This document shows positions 39,605 through 48,026 of a stretch of DNA of 64,000 nucleotides, in pieces. A program made the translations under genes and the position numbers. Within the stretch, counting starts at the first letter, position 1; each line of letters opens with the position of its first letter. Origin of the DNA: Eikenella corrodens (GTDB lineage Bacteria; Pseudomonadota; Gammaproteobacteria; Burkholderiales; Neisseriaceae); assembly GCF_003990355.1 (NCBI RefSeq), contig NZ_CP034670.1:744001-808000 (forward strand), read 5' to 3'. The notes under the pieces are model-generated. The model had not been told where the DNA came from and did no database searches. It was given only the letters and a program-made list of their open reading frames with translations.

Positions 39605-39722
39605 GATAAACGGGCGGATTTTATATTTGCCATGCTAGGGCTCCGCCGTAACCCTTGTTGCAGCCACCGCAATCCCTGCCTGCGCACATTGCAAACCGCT
39701 GCGGCTCACTACCCAAATCAGC

Positions 39723-39728
39723 TATAAT
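39723..39728 (+). promoter_or_regulatory. -10 box for the pse locus
   Basis: TATAAT followed by CCCCGCC, 62 bp before the pseF ATG, and no clear -35. Confidence 0.45.
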
Positions 39729-39789
39729 CCCCGCCTTAATAAACCGTATTCGCCAAGCTCGGCCAAAGGTTGGCTGAAACTCCTATCTT

Positions 39790-40557
39790 ATGACCCTCTG
39801 CATCATTCCCGCGCGCGGCGGCAGCAAACGCATTCCGCGCAAAAACATCAAGCCGTTCAACGGCAAACCGATGATTGCCTATTCCATCGAGGCAGCATTG
39901 GAGAGCGGCTGCTTTACGCGTGTGGCGGTGTCGACCGATGATGAAGAAATCGCCGCCGTGGCGCGGCAATATGGCGCGGAAACCCCGTTTGTGCGCCCAC
40001 CCGAGCTGGCGGATGATTTCGCCACCACCGGTGCCGTGATGCGCCATGCTGTTGCCACGCTGCTGGCGGAGCGGTTGTCTGAAAGTGAGCACGGCGGGTT
40101 GTTGCACGGCGAAAGTGGGCAGCCGGATTGTTCAGCTAGCCCCAAGCCAGTTTTGCCCGAAGTCTGCTGCCTGTATGCCACCGCCCCATTCGTGCGCCCT
40201 GCCGACCTGCAACGCGGGCTGGATACGCTGCGCCGAAGCGGTGGCGATTATGCCTTTTCGGTAACCGATTTCCCCTTTCCTATCCAGCGTGCCCTGCGGC
40301 TGGACGGGCAGGGCGGCGTGTCGATGTTTCAGCCGGAAAATTTTGCCGTGCGCTCGCAGGATTTGGAGCACGCTTGGCACGATGCGGGGCAGTTTTATTG
40401 GGGCAGTGCCGAGGCTTGGCTGGCAGAAAAACCGATTTTCAACAGTCGAGCCGCCGCCGTGAAGTTGCCGCGCTATCGTGTGCAGGATATTGATACGCCG
40501 GAAGATTGGGCGCGGGCGGAAATGATGTGGCGCGTGTTGCAGGAGATGGGTGGTTAG
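39790..40557 (+). CDS. pseF: Pseudaminic acid cytidylyltransferase PseF
   Basis: A 255-residue CMP-sugar synthetase with the nucleotide-binding IIPARGGSKRIPRKNIK loop and CLYATAPFVRP. It activates pseudaminic acid with CTP, the last step before transfer. A stretch at about residues 97-119 (SESEHGGLLHGESGQPDCS) interrupts the family core. Its DNA begins GTCTGAAAGTGAGC and ends near CAGCTAGCC, resembling a decayed uptake-sequence insertion. NeuA-type specificity is possible, but PseG and PseI close by favour pseudaminate. Confidence 0.88.
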   Translation: MTLCIIPARGGSKRIPRKNIKPFNGKPMIAYSIEAALESGCFTRVAVSTDDEEIAAVARQYGAETPFVRPPELADDFATTGAVMRHAVATLLAERLSESEHGGLLHGESGQPDCSASPKPVLPEVCCLYATAPFVRPADLQRGLDTLRRSGGDYAFSVTDFPFPIQRALRLDGQGGVSMFQPENFAVRSQDLEHAWHDAGQFYWGSAEAWLAEKPIFNSRAAAVKLPRYRVQDIDTPEDWARAEMMWRVLQEMGG

Positions 40558-40625
40558 CCGGATTAGCAAACCCTGCTGCGCCTTTTGCCGCGCAGAAGCG
40601 CACGACATTCGCTTTCAGGTAGCCT

Positions 40626-40898
40626 TTAGGCTTCCAAATCGGCAAATTCCGGATGAAAGGCAAGATAGCCGATCACGAACGGGCAGTCGCTGCGGATTTT
40701 CACGCCCTGCCGCCGCGCTTCTTCCAGCGCGGTGCGGACGATGTCGGCAGCGATGCCGCGCCCGTAGGGGCTGGCCGGTGCTTCGGTGTGCAACAGCTGC
40801 CAGATGCCGCCTTCGGCGCGGTAGGACACATAATAGCTTGCGCCGTGTTCGGTGTATTCGAAGCGTTGCGCGGCTGGGTTGTGGGTGATGGTGCGCAT
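40626..40898 (-). CDS. GNAT-like N-acetyltransferase (YjdJ/Acetyltransf_CG type)
   Basis: A 90-residue single-domain protein of the short GNAT group (FEYTEHGASYYVSY, LLHTEAPASPYGRGIA for CoA binding, HPEFADL). Its substrate is unknown. It is on the opposite strand between pseF and pseG, so it is probably a bystander. It lacks the length of PseH, so I do not propose it for the missing acetyltransferase step. Confidence 0.8.
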   Translation of the reverse strand: MRTITHNPAAQRFEYTEHGASYYVSYRAEGGIWQLLHTEAPASPYGRGIAADIVRTALEEARRQGVKIRSDCPFVIGYLAFHPEFADLEA

Positions 40899-40919
40899 AA
40901 TGGTTTTCCTGTTTTCAGG

Positions 40920-40968
40920 TAGCCTGTGTTTTTGCTACGCAGAAGGCTGCGTTTGCTTTCAGGAAGCC
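40920..40968. repeat. Uptake-sequence-linked repeat, intergenic copy
   Basis: On the minus strand this reads CTTCCTGAAAGCAAACGCAG and then CCTTCTGCGTAGCAAAAA. The same string recurs in the pseG coding region at about 41190-41232 in opposite orientation. Confidence 0.65.
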
Positions 40969-40987
40969 CTTGATTAAAGACCAAACG

Positions 40988-42160
40988 ATGAAGATTTTAA
41001 TCCGTGCAGACGCATCCCTTCAAATCGGCAGCGGCCACATCATGCGCTGCCTCACGCTGGCGCATGAGCTTTCGCGGCGCGGCCATACGGTGCGTTTTAT
41101 TTGCCGTGCGCTGCCCGGCCATTTGGGCGAAACCATCGAACGCGCAGGCTTCGGTTTGGTGCTGCTGCCCGTGCCGCCGCAGGCCGTAAGGCTACCTGAA
41201 AGCGGACGCTGCGAGCTTCTGCGTAGCAAAAATGAACGCAGTGAGCTTTGCCAAAACGAAGCGAAGACAGCAACGCACTTTCAGCCAGCCCATGCCCATT
41301 GGCTGCCGGTATCGCAGGCGCAGGATGCCGTCGACTGCGTGCCGCCTATCCGCGCTTTTGCGCCGGATTGGATCATCTGCGACCACTACGCCTTATCCGC
41401 CGAGTGGGAGCTGGCCGCCAAGGCTGCCGCGGGCAGCCGCCTGATGGCGATCGACGACTTGGCCGACCGCCCCCACGCCGCCGATTTGCTGCTGGATCAA
41501 AACCTCGGCCACACCCCCGCCGATTACGCCGGCCTGGTGCCGCCCGCCTGCCGCCTGCTCACCGGCACGCGCTACGCCCTATTGCGCGAAGAATTTGCAG
41601 CCTGGCGCGCGGCGAGCCTGCAACGCCGTGCCGCACAAGCCGAAACAGGCTGCCTGAAGCATATTTTGGTGAACTTGGGCGGCGTGGATAAGGACAACCA
41701 TACTTTGGCGGTGCTGCAGGCGCTTTCAGGTAGCCTGCCTGCCGATTGCCGCGTTACTGTGGTGATGGGCAAAACCGCGCCGCACACCGCCGCCGTGCAG
41801 GCTTTTGCCGATAGCGCGCCGTATCCCTGCCGCGTGCTGGTGGGAGCAAACAATATGGCCGAACTGATGGCCGAAGCCGATTTGGCCATCGGCGCGGCGG
41901 GCAGCACTTCGTGGGAGCGTTGTTGCCTGGGCTTGCCCACCATGATGCTGGTGTTGGCGGAAAACCAGCGCGGCATCGCTGTTGCGCTACAAGCCGCAGG
42001 TGCGGCTCTATCGCTGAAAACAGCCGAAATTGCTGTATCGAAGTTTGTGCCAGTCATAAGTTACTTCAGTCGGTCGGAGAATCTTGCCGCAATGTTTGCA
42101 AAGGCAGCAGCATTATGTGACGGCAAGGGCGCCGCTCGCGTTGTTTCCCATTTATCTTAA
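40988..42160 (+). CDS. pseG: UDP-6-deoxy-altrose-type sugar hydrolase PseG, with in-frame insertion
   Basis: 390 residues from the ATG at 40988. The N-terminus KILIRADASLQIGSGHIMRC is the PseG hallmark (active-site His in GSGHIMRC), and the C-terminal GT28-like half has GAAGSTSWERCCLGLP. It removes UDP from the diamino-trideoxy-altrose intermediate, with inversion. About 35 residues (about 69-103, LPESGRCELLRSKNERSELC and beyond) are foreign to the family. They are encoded by an uptake-sequence-linked repeat that keeps the frame, which explains the length above the usual 340-350. Another uptake sequence is near 41728. Confidence 0.9.
   Translation: MKILIRADASLQIGSGHIMRCLTLAHELSRRGHTVRFICRALPGHLGETIERAGFGLVLLPVPPQAVRLPESGRCELLRSKNERSELCQNEAKTATHFQPAHAHWLPVSQAQDAVDCVPPIRAFAPDWIICDHYALSAEWELAAKAAAGSRLMAIDDLADRPHAADLLLDQNLGHTPADYAGLVPPACRLLTGTRYALLREEFAAWRAASLQRRAAQAETGCLKHILVNLGGVDKDNHTLAVLQALSGSLPADCRVTVVMGKTAPHTAAVQAFADSAPYPCRVLVGANNMAELMAEADLAIGAAGSTSWERCCLGLPTMMLVLAENQRGIAVALQAAGAALSLKTAEIAVSKFVPVISYFSRSENLAAMFAKAAALCDGKGAARVVSHLS
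41184..41282 (+). repeat. In-frame uptake-sequence repeat inserted in pseG
   Basis: It starts AGGCTACCTGAAAGCGGACG, continues CTTCTGCGTAGCAAAAA and ends CACTTTCAGCCAGCC, a weak inverted uptake sequence. It shares about 40 bp with the intergenic repeat at 40920-40968. Confidence 0.7.
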
Positions 42161-42171
42161 GAGAGCAAATA

Positions 42172-42831
42172 ATGAACATTTCCGTTTTGTGCGACTCCCC
42201 AAACCACCCCATTCTCCCTTACCTGATCCGATGGCAGGCAGATAGAAGCGACCACGATGTACACATTTACAACCGGATAGACCAACTGCCTGGTGGGGAT
42301 ATCTTGTTTTTAATTTCCTGCAATACCATAGCAAAACAGGAAACCCTATCGCTTTACCAATATGTTTTGGTTACTCATGCCAGCGATTTGCCGCTTGGGC
42401 GCGGTTGGAGTCCACATGTTTGGCAGTTATTGGCAGGCAGCACAGATATTTGTGTCAGCCTACTAGAAGCTGCCGATAAAGTAGATTCAGGCAGAATATG
42501 GCACAAACAGATTTGCCGCATACCGAGAATCGCATTATTTGACGAAATCAATCGTATTTTGTTCCAAACCGAAATAGAACTAATGAATTACGCCATTGAT
42601 AACTGTGACAATATCATACCGCAACCGCAAGATGCTTCTATCACCCCCACCTATTATCAAAAGCGCACACCCAAAGACAGCCAGTTAGATATAAGTCAAA
42701 GCTTGGAATCCCTGTTTAATCAAATCAGGGTAGCCGATCCGCACCGTTATCCAGCCTTCTTCTATCTAGATGGGCAAAAATTTACCTTAACCCTCAGTAA
42801 AGCAGAAGATAATACTGAACTATCCTGTTAG
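42172..42831 (+). CDS. Formyltransferase-family enzyme, candidate N-formyltransferase of the pse pathway
   Basis: A 219-residue protein of the formyltransferase fold. His69 and the loop HASDLPLGRGWSPH, and Asp105 in KVDSGRIWH, match the catalytic His and Asp. The Asn usually two residues before the His is Val here. The reaction would be formyl transfer from formyl-tetrahydrofolate to an amino-sugar. It starts 12 bp after pseG and precedes pseI, where PseH or a similar acyltransferase is normally expected, so it probably formylates the 4-amino group of the altrose intermediate. It is more AT-rich than its neighbours, suggesting import. Confidence 0.78.
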   Translation: MNISVLCDSPNHPILPYLIRWQADRSDHDVHIYNRIDQLPGGDILFLISCNTIAKQETLSLYQYVLVTHASDLPLGRGWSPHVWQLLAGSTDICVSLLEAADKVDSGRIWHKQICRIPRIALFDEINRILFQTEIELMNYAIDNCDNIIPQPQDASITPTYYQKRTPKDSQLDISQSLESLFNQIRVADPHRYPAFFYLDGQKFTLTLSKAEDNTELSC

Positions 42832-42892
42832 AGGCATTGTGCAGCTGTGCGCATTCCCAATTTACGTTTTCATTAACAAATCAGAGAACGCC

Positions 42893-43945
42893 ATGACCCA
42901 AGCCGTCAACATCAATAACTGTTTCATCGGGCAAGAGTACCCGCCCTATATCATTGCCGAGATGTCGGCCAACCATAACGGCAGCCTGCAAACCGCCTTC
43001 AACATCATAGAACAGGCCAAGGCCGCCGGTGCCGATGCCGTCAAAATCCAAACCTACACCGCCGACACCATCACGCTGCGCAGCAACGCGCCCGAGTTCC
43101 AAATCAAAGGCGGCCTGTGGGACGGGCAAACGCTGCACGAGCTGTATCAAAAAGCGCATCTGCCTTGGGAATGGCACAAGCCGCTGTTTGATTTTGCCCG
43201 CGAGCAGGGCATCACCATTTTCAGCTCGCCGTTTGACTTCACGGCGGTGGATTTGCTGGAAAGCCTCGATGCCCCGGCTTACAAAATCGCCTCGTTTGAA
43301 GCGGTGGATTTGCCGCTGATCCGTTATGTGGCGCAAACCGGCAAGCCGATGATTGTGTCCACCGGAATGGCCGATGCCGAAGAAATCGCCGAAGCCGTGG
43401 CCGCCGCGCGCGAAGGCGGCTGCAAGGAATTGGTGCTGCTGCACTGCGTGAGCGGCTACCCCGCACCGGCGGCGGATTACAACCTGCGCACGCTGCCCGA
43501 TATGGCACAGCGTTTCGGCGTGCCGGTGGGTTTGTCCGACCACACGCTGGACAACACCACCGCCATCGCCGCCGTGGCGCTCGGTGCGTGCGTGATTGAA
43601 AAACATTTCACGCTAGACAGAAACGGCGGCGGCCCGGACGACAGTTTTTCTTTAGAACCGCAGGATTTGGCCGAACTGTGCCGCAGCAGCCATACCGCCT
43701 GGCAGGCGCTGGGACAGGCCGATTACGGTTTGAAATCGAGCGAGCAGGGCAATATCCAGTTCCGCCGTTCGCTGTATTTTGTGAAGGATATGAAAGCGGG
43801 CGATACCATCGGCGCCGACTGCATCCGCAGCGTGCGCCCCGGCTACGGGCTGGCGCCCAAGCATTACGATGCGCTCATCGGCAAACGCCTGCGCCGCGAT
43901 GTGGCGGCCAATACGGCCACCGGTTGGGATTGCGTGGAAGAGTAG
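42893..43945 (+). CDS. pseI: Pseudaminic acid synthase PseI
   Basis: 350 residues from the ATG at 42893, the usual length; a GTG at 42839 adds an unconserved extension. It has an N-terminal NeuB-type barrel (IIAEMSANHNGSLQTAFNII, KIQTYTADTITL, STGMADAEEI) and a C-terminal SAF domain (MKAGDTIGADCIRSVRPGYG). It condenses the PseG product with phosphoenolpyruvate to the nonulosonic acid. IAEMSANHNGS is characteristic of PseI as opposed to NeuB or LegI. Confidence 0.92.
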   Translation: MTQAVNINNCFIGQEYPPYIIAEMSANHNGSLQTAFNIIEQAKAAGADAVKIQTYTADTITLRSNAPEFQIKGGLWDGQTLHELYQKAHLPWEWHKPLFDFAREQGITIFSSPFDFTAVDLLESLDAPAYKIASFEAVDLPLIRYVAQTGKPMIVSTGMADAEEIAEAVAAAREGGCKELVLLHCVSGYPAPAADYNLRTLPDMAQRFGVPVGLSDHTLDNTTAIAAVALGACVIEKHFTLDRNGGGPDDSFSLEPQDLAELCRSSHTAWQALGQADYGLKSSEQGNIQFRRSLYFVKDMKAGDTIGADCIRSVRPGYGLAPKHYDALIGKRLRRDVAANTATGWDCVEE

Positions 43946-44000
43946 AAAAAGTTTCAGGTAGCCTTCCGGCGGTGTTAGAGGCTACCTGAAAAGTCCCGAT

Positions 44001-45200
44001 ATGAAAATTCTAAAAGACAGCCTCATCTACCTAGTCGGCGAAATGCTGGCCAAGGCCATGCCTTTCCTGCTGCTGCCCTATCTCACGCGCAAGCTGGGCA
44101 CGGCGGGGTTTGGCGAGCTGTCGTATTATCAGGCGGCATTTTCGCTGCTGCTTATCGGCTTCGGCATGAGCCAGGATGGCGCGGTTACGCGGTATTACTA
44201 TGTATACGGCCAGCGCAACTTGCACAGCGTGGTGTATGCCGGCGCGCTGTATACCGCTTTTGCCGCGTTTATCGGCCTGTTGGCGGCATGGCAGCTGCAT
44301 TCGCTGGCGTTGGCCTCGGTGGTGTGTGCGGCGGCGGCGCAAACGATGCTGGCCACGCAACTGAGCCTGCGCCAATGCCGCAAACAGGCCTTGGCCTATA
44401 CGGCCATCCAGTTCGGCAGCAGCCTGTTCACCACCGTGCTCACGATGTGGCTGCTGGAAAAGAGCGCGGATTATCCGGTGGAGCGGCGTTTCTTGGCGCT
44501 GTTTGCCGGCAATGCGCTGGTGTCGCTGGCGGCCTATCTGCTCTATCGGCGCAGCGCCGGGCAGCGGCTGGGCTTCAACCGGTGGCGGGTACGGCAGGCT
44601 TTGCGCTATATTTTCGCGTTCGGCCTGCCGTTGGTTATTCACCATGCGGGCAATTATGTGAAAGGGCAGTTCGACCGCGTGGTGATTTATCAGGGCTATT
44701 CCGCCGCCACGCTGGGCGTGTATTCGGCGGGCTACCAAACCGCCAGCGTGCTGGGCGTGCTGCTGATGGCGCTGAACAAAGCCACCGTGCCGTATTACTA
44801 CCAGGCCTTGCGCAGCGGCAAAATCACGGCGGCCACGGTGCGCCGCTGGGCGCTGCTCTCGCTCTTGGCCGCACCTTTGCCTGCATTGGTGGCCTGGCTG
44901 ATGCCGGAGCGGCTGTTTTTGTGGCTGCTCGGAGCGCAGTATGTGGGGGTGCATTACTATATCTGCCTGTTTTTGCTGGGCTTCGGTTTAACCGTGCCCT
45001 ATTATTTGCAGGTGAATTATTTGTTTTACCACGCGCAAAACCAGCGCATCGCGCTCACTTCACTGCTCTCGGCAGGCGGTTATTTGCTGGTGTTGCTGCT
45101 CACCGCGCGCTTGGGCATCCAATGGGTGCCGCTGGCTATGATTGCCGGCAATGCGCTGATTTTCCCGATATTGTTCCGGCAGGTGAAACCTTATGGCTGA
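44001..45200 (+). CDS. Wzx-type oligosaccharide flippase
   Basis: A 399-residue integral membrane protein of the polysaccharide transporter family with about 12 hydrophobic segments. It starts KDSLIYLVGEMLAKAMPFLL, and FGLPLVIHHAGNYVKGQFDR lies in the middle. It should flip lipid-linked repeat units across the inner membrane. An inverted pair of uptake sequences separates it from pseI. Its 3' end overlaps the next gene by 8 bp. Confidence 0.88.
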   Translation: MKILKDSLIYLVGEMLAKAMPFLLLPYLTRKLGTAGFGELSYYQAAFSLLLIGFGMSQDGAVTRYYYVYGQRNLHSVVYAGALYTAFAAFIGLLAAWQLHSLALASVVCAAAAQTMLATQLSLRQCRKQALAYTAIQFGSSLFTTVLTMWLLEKSADYPVERRFLALFAGNALVSLAAYLLYRRSAGQRLGFNRWRVRQALRYIFAFGLPLVIHHAGNYVKGQFDRVVIYQGYSAATLGVYSAGYQTASVLGVLLMALNKATVPYYYQALRSGKITAATVRRWALLSLLAAPLPALVAWLMPERLFLWLLGAQYVGVHYYICLFLLGFGLTVPYYLQVNYLFYHAQNQRIALTSLLSAGGYLLVLLLTARLGIQWVPLAMIAGNALIFPILFRQVKPYG

Positions 45201-46317
45201 TCGTGTACGAGCAGATACCGCATCAAATGATGCTGTCAATCTTATTATTTGTACGACTCCGTTACAAGCATTGATTGCCCGGTCTTTAATTCAAAAATAT
45301 AGTGTTGATGGTAACTCGTTTGACTTATTAATGTTCTATTTCAATGGGGAGAATAGTGAAAAGATCAATTATTACTTCAAAATGGTAGCGAGGTTGTGCC
45401 ATCAATCTGAGATTGTCCTTTTACCTAGGAAGAAGTGGATCCGACTCTTTTCAACACCGAAGCTATTAAAGAGAGTCAGAATGACTTATAGAACCATATT
45501 TGCTGCAAATATCAATAGCCATGAGGTTCAGTATTTACTAAGTAGGATTCACTTCGATAAGCTAGAGACTTTTGATGATGGGAGTGGGAATTTAGTTCCT
45601 TCGAGCGAGCTTTATCATCATAAGATTGGTTGGCAACGATTGATTCTAAACAAACTGCGTAGAATATGCTATACAACCGAAGACCTGCGCCGCCTCTCGC
45701 AACGGCACCACACGCTCTATCCCGGCCAGCCCAATATTGTCGCGCCCGCCGTGCCGCTGGATTTATGGGCTGCCGCCGAACAAGGGCTACCTGAAAGCGG
45801 GCAGGGTGGGCTTCGCCAAAGCGAAGGCAGAGAGGTGCTGAGAAGCGAAAATGGGGCAGTGGATGAGTGTGGCTTAAACGAAAGGCTACCTGAAAAAAAT
45901 ACGGCCGCCGTGGCTGCCGCAAATCCAGCGCCCGTCCGCACCCGCCGCATCCTGCTCGGTCAGCCATTGCTGCCCAACGCGGCCGACAACGCCGCGCTGG
46001 CCGAAAGCCTGCTGCGCCGTTTTGAGATTGGCGAATATTTCCCGCATCCGCGCGAAACCTACCGCGTATCGGGCGCCGAATACATTGCCAGCCCGCTGAT
46101 TTTTGAAGACTATTTGCTGGAAAGCCTGCGCCGCGAGCCTGATACCCGCTTCGAGGTGTATCACCTCGTCAGCACCGCCGCGCTGAATGTGCACGCTTTC
46201 CCGCGCACTGCCGTGTATGCCGTGCGCCCCGCAGAAGCCGCTTTTCACACGCCCGGCGTGGCGCGGATTTATGAAGTGATGGCGCAGTTGGGCATCCCGA
46301 TTATCGATATTGAGTGA
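45193..46317 (+). CDS. GT52 sialyltransferase-like (Lst-type) transferase, mosaic gene
   Basis: The 374-residue product has the GT52 start NLIICTTPLQALIARSLIQK and DKLETFDDGSGN. The C-terminal half shows EIGEYFPHPRETYRV, SPLIFEDYLLES and HAFPRTAVYAVRP. It probably moves a CMP-activated nonulosonic acid (here pseudaminate) onto a surface glycan. The first 480 bp are AT-rich; the DNA turns sharply GC-rich from about 45680. Residues about 198-235 (LPESGQGGLRQSEGREVLRS, ending NERLPEK) are an in-frame insertion bounded by two uptake sequences. Activity is uncertain because of the insertion. Confidence 0.82.
   Translation: MADRVRADTASNDAVNLIICTTPLQALIARSLIQKYSVDGNSFDLLMFYFNGENSEKINYYFKMVARLCHQSEIVLLPRKKWIRLFSTPKLLKRVRMTYRTIFAANINSHEVQYLLSRIHFDKLETFDDGSGNLVPSSELYHHKIGWQRLILNKLRRICYTTEDLRRLSQRHHTLYPGQPNIVAPAVPLDLWAAAEQGLPESGQGGLRQSEGREVLRSENGAVDECGLNERLPEKNTAAVAAANPAPVRTRRILLGQPLLPNAADNAALAESLLRRFEIGEYFPHPRETYRVSGAEYIASPLIFEDYLLESLRREPDTRFEVYHLVSTAALNVHAFPRTAVYAVRPAEAAFHTPGVARIYEVMAQLGIPIIDIE
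45784..45898 (+). repeat. In-frame uptake-sequence-bounded insertion in the GT52 gene
   Basis: GGGCTACCTGAAAGCGGGCA at the start and AAAGGCTACCTGAAAA at the end are direct repeats around about 90 bp of non-family coding DNA (CTTCGCCAAAGCGAAGGCAG, GAGAAGCGAAAATG). Confidence 0.7.
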
Positions 46318-46341
46318 GTTTCACGATAACTGTTTAGCGTT

Positions 46342-47166
46342 ATGAGCAGCGCCTTTTTAATTTTGTGCCACCGAGTGCCGCTGTATTGGCTGCGGCTGGC
46401 CGAGCGCCACCCCGAAATCCGCCTGCTGCTGCACTACGATGCCAAGGCGGATATCGGCGCGTTGCCGCCCCTGCCGCCGAATGTGAGCCTGATTCCGCAG
46501 CGTGTCAACATCCGCTGGGCGGGTTTCAGCATGGTGGAAGCCACGCTGCACCTGATGCGTGCCGCGCTGGCCGATGCGGGCATCCGCTTTGTGCACCTCG
46601 TGAGCGGCAACTGCGTGTTGCTGAACAACCCTGCGCAAATCGAGCGCGAATTTGCCGCACTGCCACGCGGCAGCCTGTTGCTGGAATGCCATGCCGAGCC
46701 GCGCCTGCGCTATCGCGTGCGTTTCAACACGCCGCACGCCGATACCGCTTGGCAGCGCCGCCTGCCCGGCAAGCTGCTCACCAAAGCATTTCAGGCAGCC
46801 GATAAAATCCTGCCCGCCGCGCAAACGGCCTATGCCGGCAGCCAATGGTTTTCTGCCGACCGTGCGGCCTTGGCAACCCTGCTGAACGCGGCAGATGAAC
46901 AAGCCTGCGCCTTCTTCCGCAAGAAGCTTTGCCCGGACGAGCATTTCTTCCAATATCTGGCAAAAAGGCTACCTGAAACGGCAGGCATCACGCTGTGGCC
47001 CAGCAACCGCCGCCACATCCGTTTCGCTCCGGGCAGCAACCACCCCGATACGCTGGCTTGGGCCGAGCTGCAATCCCTGCAAAGCAGCCCGAATTGGCTG
47101 GCACGCAAAGTGGACGACGATACCGCGCTGCGTTTTTTAGACGAGATAGAAGGGGAAGCGGCATGA
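46342..47166 (+). CDS. GT14-type beta-1,6-N-acetylglucosaminyltransferase-like protein
   Basis: This 274-residue protein resembles core-2/I-branching enzymes: an AFLILCHRVPLYWLRL start, VNIRWAGFSMVEATLHLMR, FVHLVSGNCVLL and CPDEHFFQYL with the catalytic-type Glu. It would add GlcNAc or xylose as a branch. The stop overlaps the following ATG (ATGA), so it is coupled to the GT2 gene. Confidence 0.82.
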   Translation: MSSAFLILCHRVPLYWLRLAERHPEIRLLLHYDAKADIGALPPLPPNVSLIPQRVNIRWAGFSMVEATLHLMRAALADAGIRFVHLVSGNCVLLNNPAQIEREFAALPRGSLLLECHAEPRLRYRVRFNTPHADTAWQRRLPGKLLTKAFQAADKILPAAQTAYAGSQWFSADRAALATLLNAADEQACAFFRKKLCPDEHFFQYLAKRLPETAGITLWPSNRRHIRFAPGSNHPDTLAWAELQSLQSSPNWLARKVDDDTALRFLDEIEGEAA

Positions 47167-48026
47167 CCGCGCAAGCGCAAAACCGGCTTTCAGGTAGCCT
47201 TTTGGTGGAAAGTACGCCGCCGTTTTCCGTGTTGATGTCGCTGTATGCGCGCGAGCAGCCGGAATATCTGCGCCAATGTTTGGCCAGTTTGGCCGCACAA
47301 ACCCTGCCGCCGAACGAAATCGTGCTGGTGTATGACGGCGGGCTACCTGAAAGCCTGGAATCTGTTGTGGCAGGCTTTTCAGCCAGCCTGCCGCTGAAGA
47401 TTGTGCGGCTGCCGCAAAACGTGGGGCTGGGGCGGGCACTGAATGCCGGTTTGCAGGCCTGTGAGCACGAATGGGTGTGCCGCATGGACACCGACGATAT
47501 CTGCCACCCCGAGCGTTTCGCGCGGCAGCTGGCTTTTGTGGCAGCGCACTCAGAGCTTGACGTGTGCGGCAGCCAGATTGACGAGTTTGAACACACACCG
47601 GCTGATGCCGCGCACAGCCGCCGCGTGCCCTGCGAACACGAGGAAATTGCCCGCTTTGCCAAAAGCCGCAATCCCATCAACCACATGACGGTGTGCTACC
47701 GCAAATCGGCAGTGCTGGCAGCGGGCAATTATCAGCACGCGCCACTGTATGAGGATTATGATTTGTGGGTGCGCATGCTGCTGAACGGCTGCCGTTTTGC
47801 CAACCTGCCCGAAGTGCTGGTGTATGCGCGCGCGGGCGATGAAATGTACCGGCGGCGCGGCGGCTGGGCGTATGCGAAAAACGAGCTGGCCATGCAGCGG
47901 CGTTTCTACCGCGCGGGCTTTTTGAGCGCGGCGCAGTGGGCAAAAAACGTGCTGCTGCGATTGCCGGTGCGGCTGCTGCCGAACGGGGCGCGGCAGTGGG
48001 TGTACACTTTTTTACTTAGGAAATGA
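47163..48026 (+). CDS. Family 2 glycosyltransferase (AmsE-like)
   Basis: 287 residues from the ATG at 47163; an upstream extension of the frame overlaps the GT14 gene and is discarded. GT-A features: FSVLMSLYAREQPEYLRQCL, GLGRALNAGLQAC, CRMDTDDICHPERF (DxD) and EDYDLWVRMLL. Two uptake sequences near its 5' end are read as RLSGSLLVE and GGLPESLESV. The acceptor and donor are unknown; GalNAc or glucose transfer is typical of relatives. Confidence 0.88.
   Translation: MTAQAQNRLSGSLLVESTPPFSVLMSLYAREQPEYLRQCLASLAAQTLPPNEIVLVYDGGLPESLESVVAGFSASLPLKIVRLPQNVGLGRALNAGLQACEHEWVCRMDTDDICHPERFARQLAFVAAHSELDVCGSQIDEFEHTPADAAHSRRVPCEHEEIARFAKSRNPINHMTVCYRKSAVLAAGNYQHAPLYEDYDLWVRMLLNGCRFANLPEVLVYARAGDEMYRRRGGWAYAKNELAMQRRFYRAGFLSAAQWAKNVLLRLPVRLLPNGARQWVYTFLLRK

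Noticed and set aside
40626..40898. GNAT protein as the missing PseH
   Set aside because: It is only 90 residues, on the opposite strand, and belongs to the short YjdJ-type group. PseH proteins are about twice as long.
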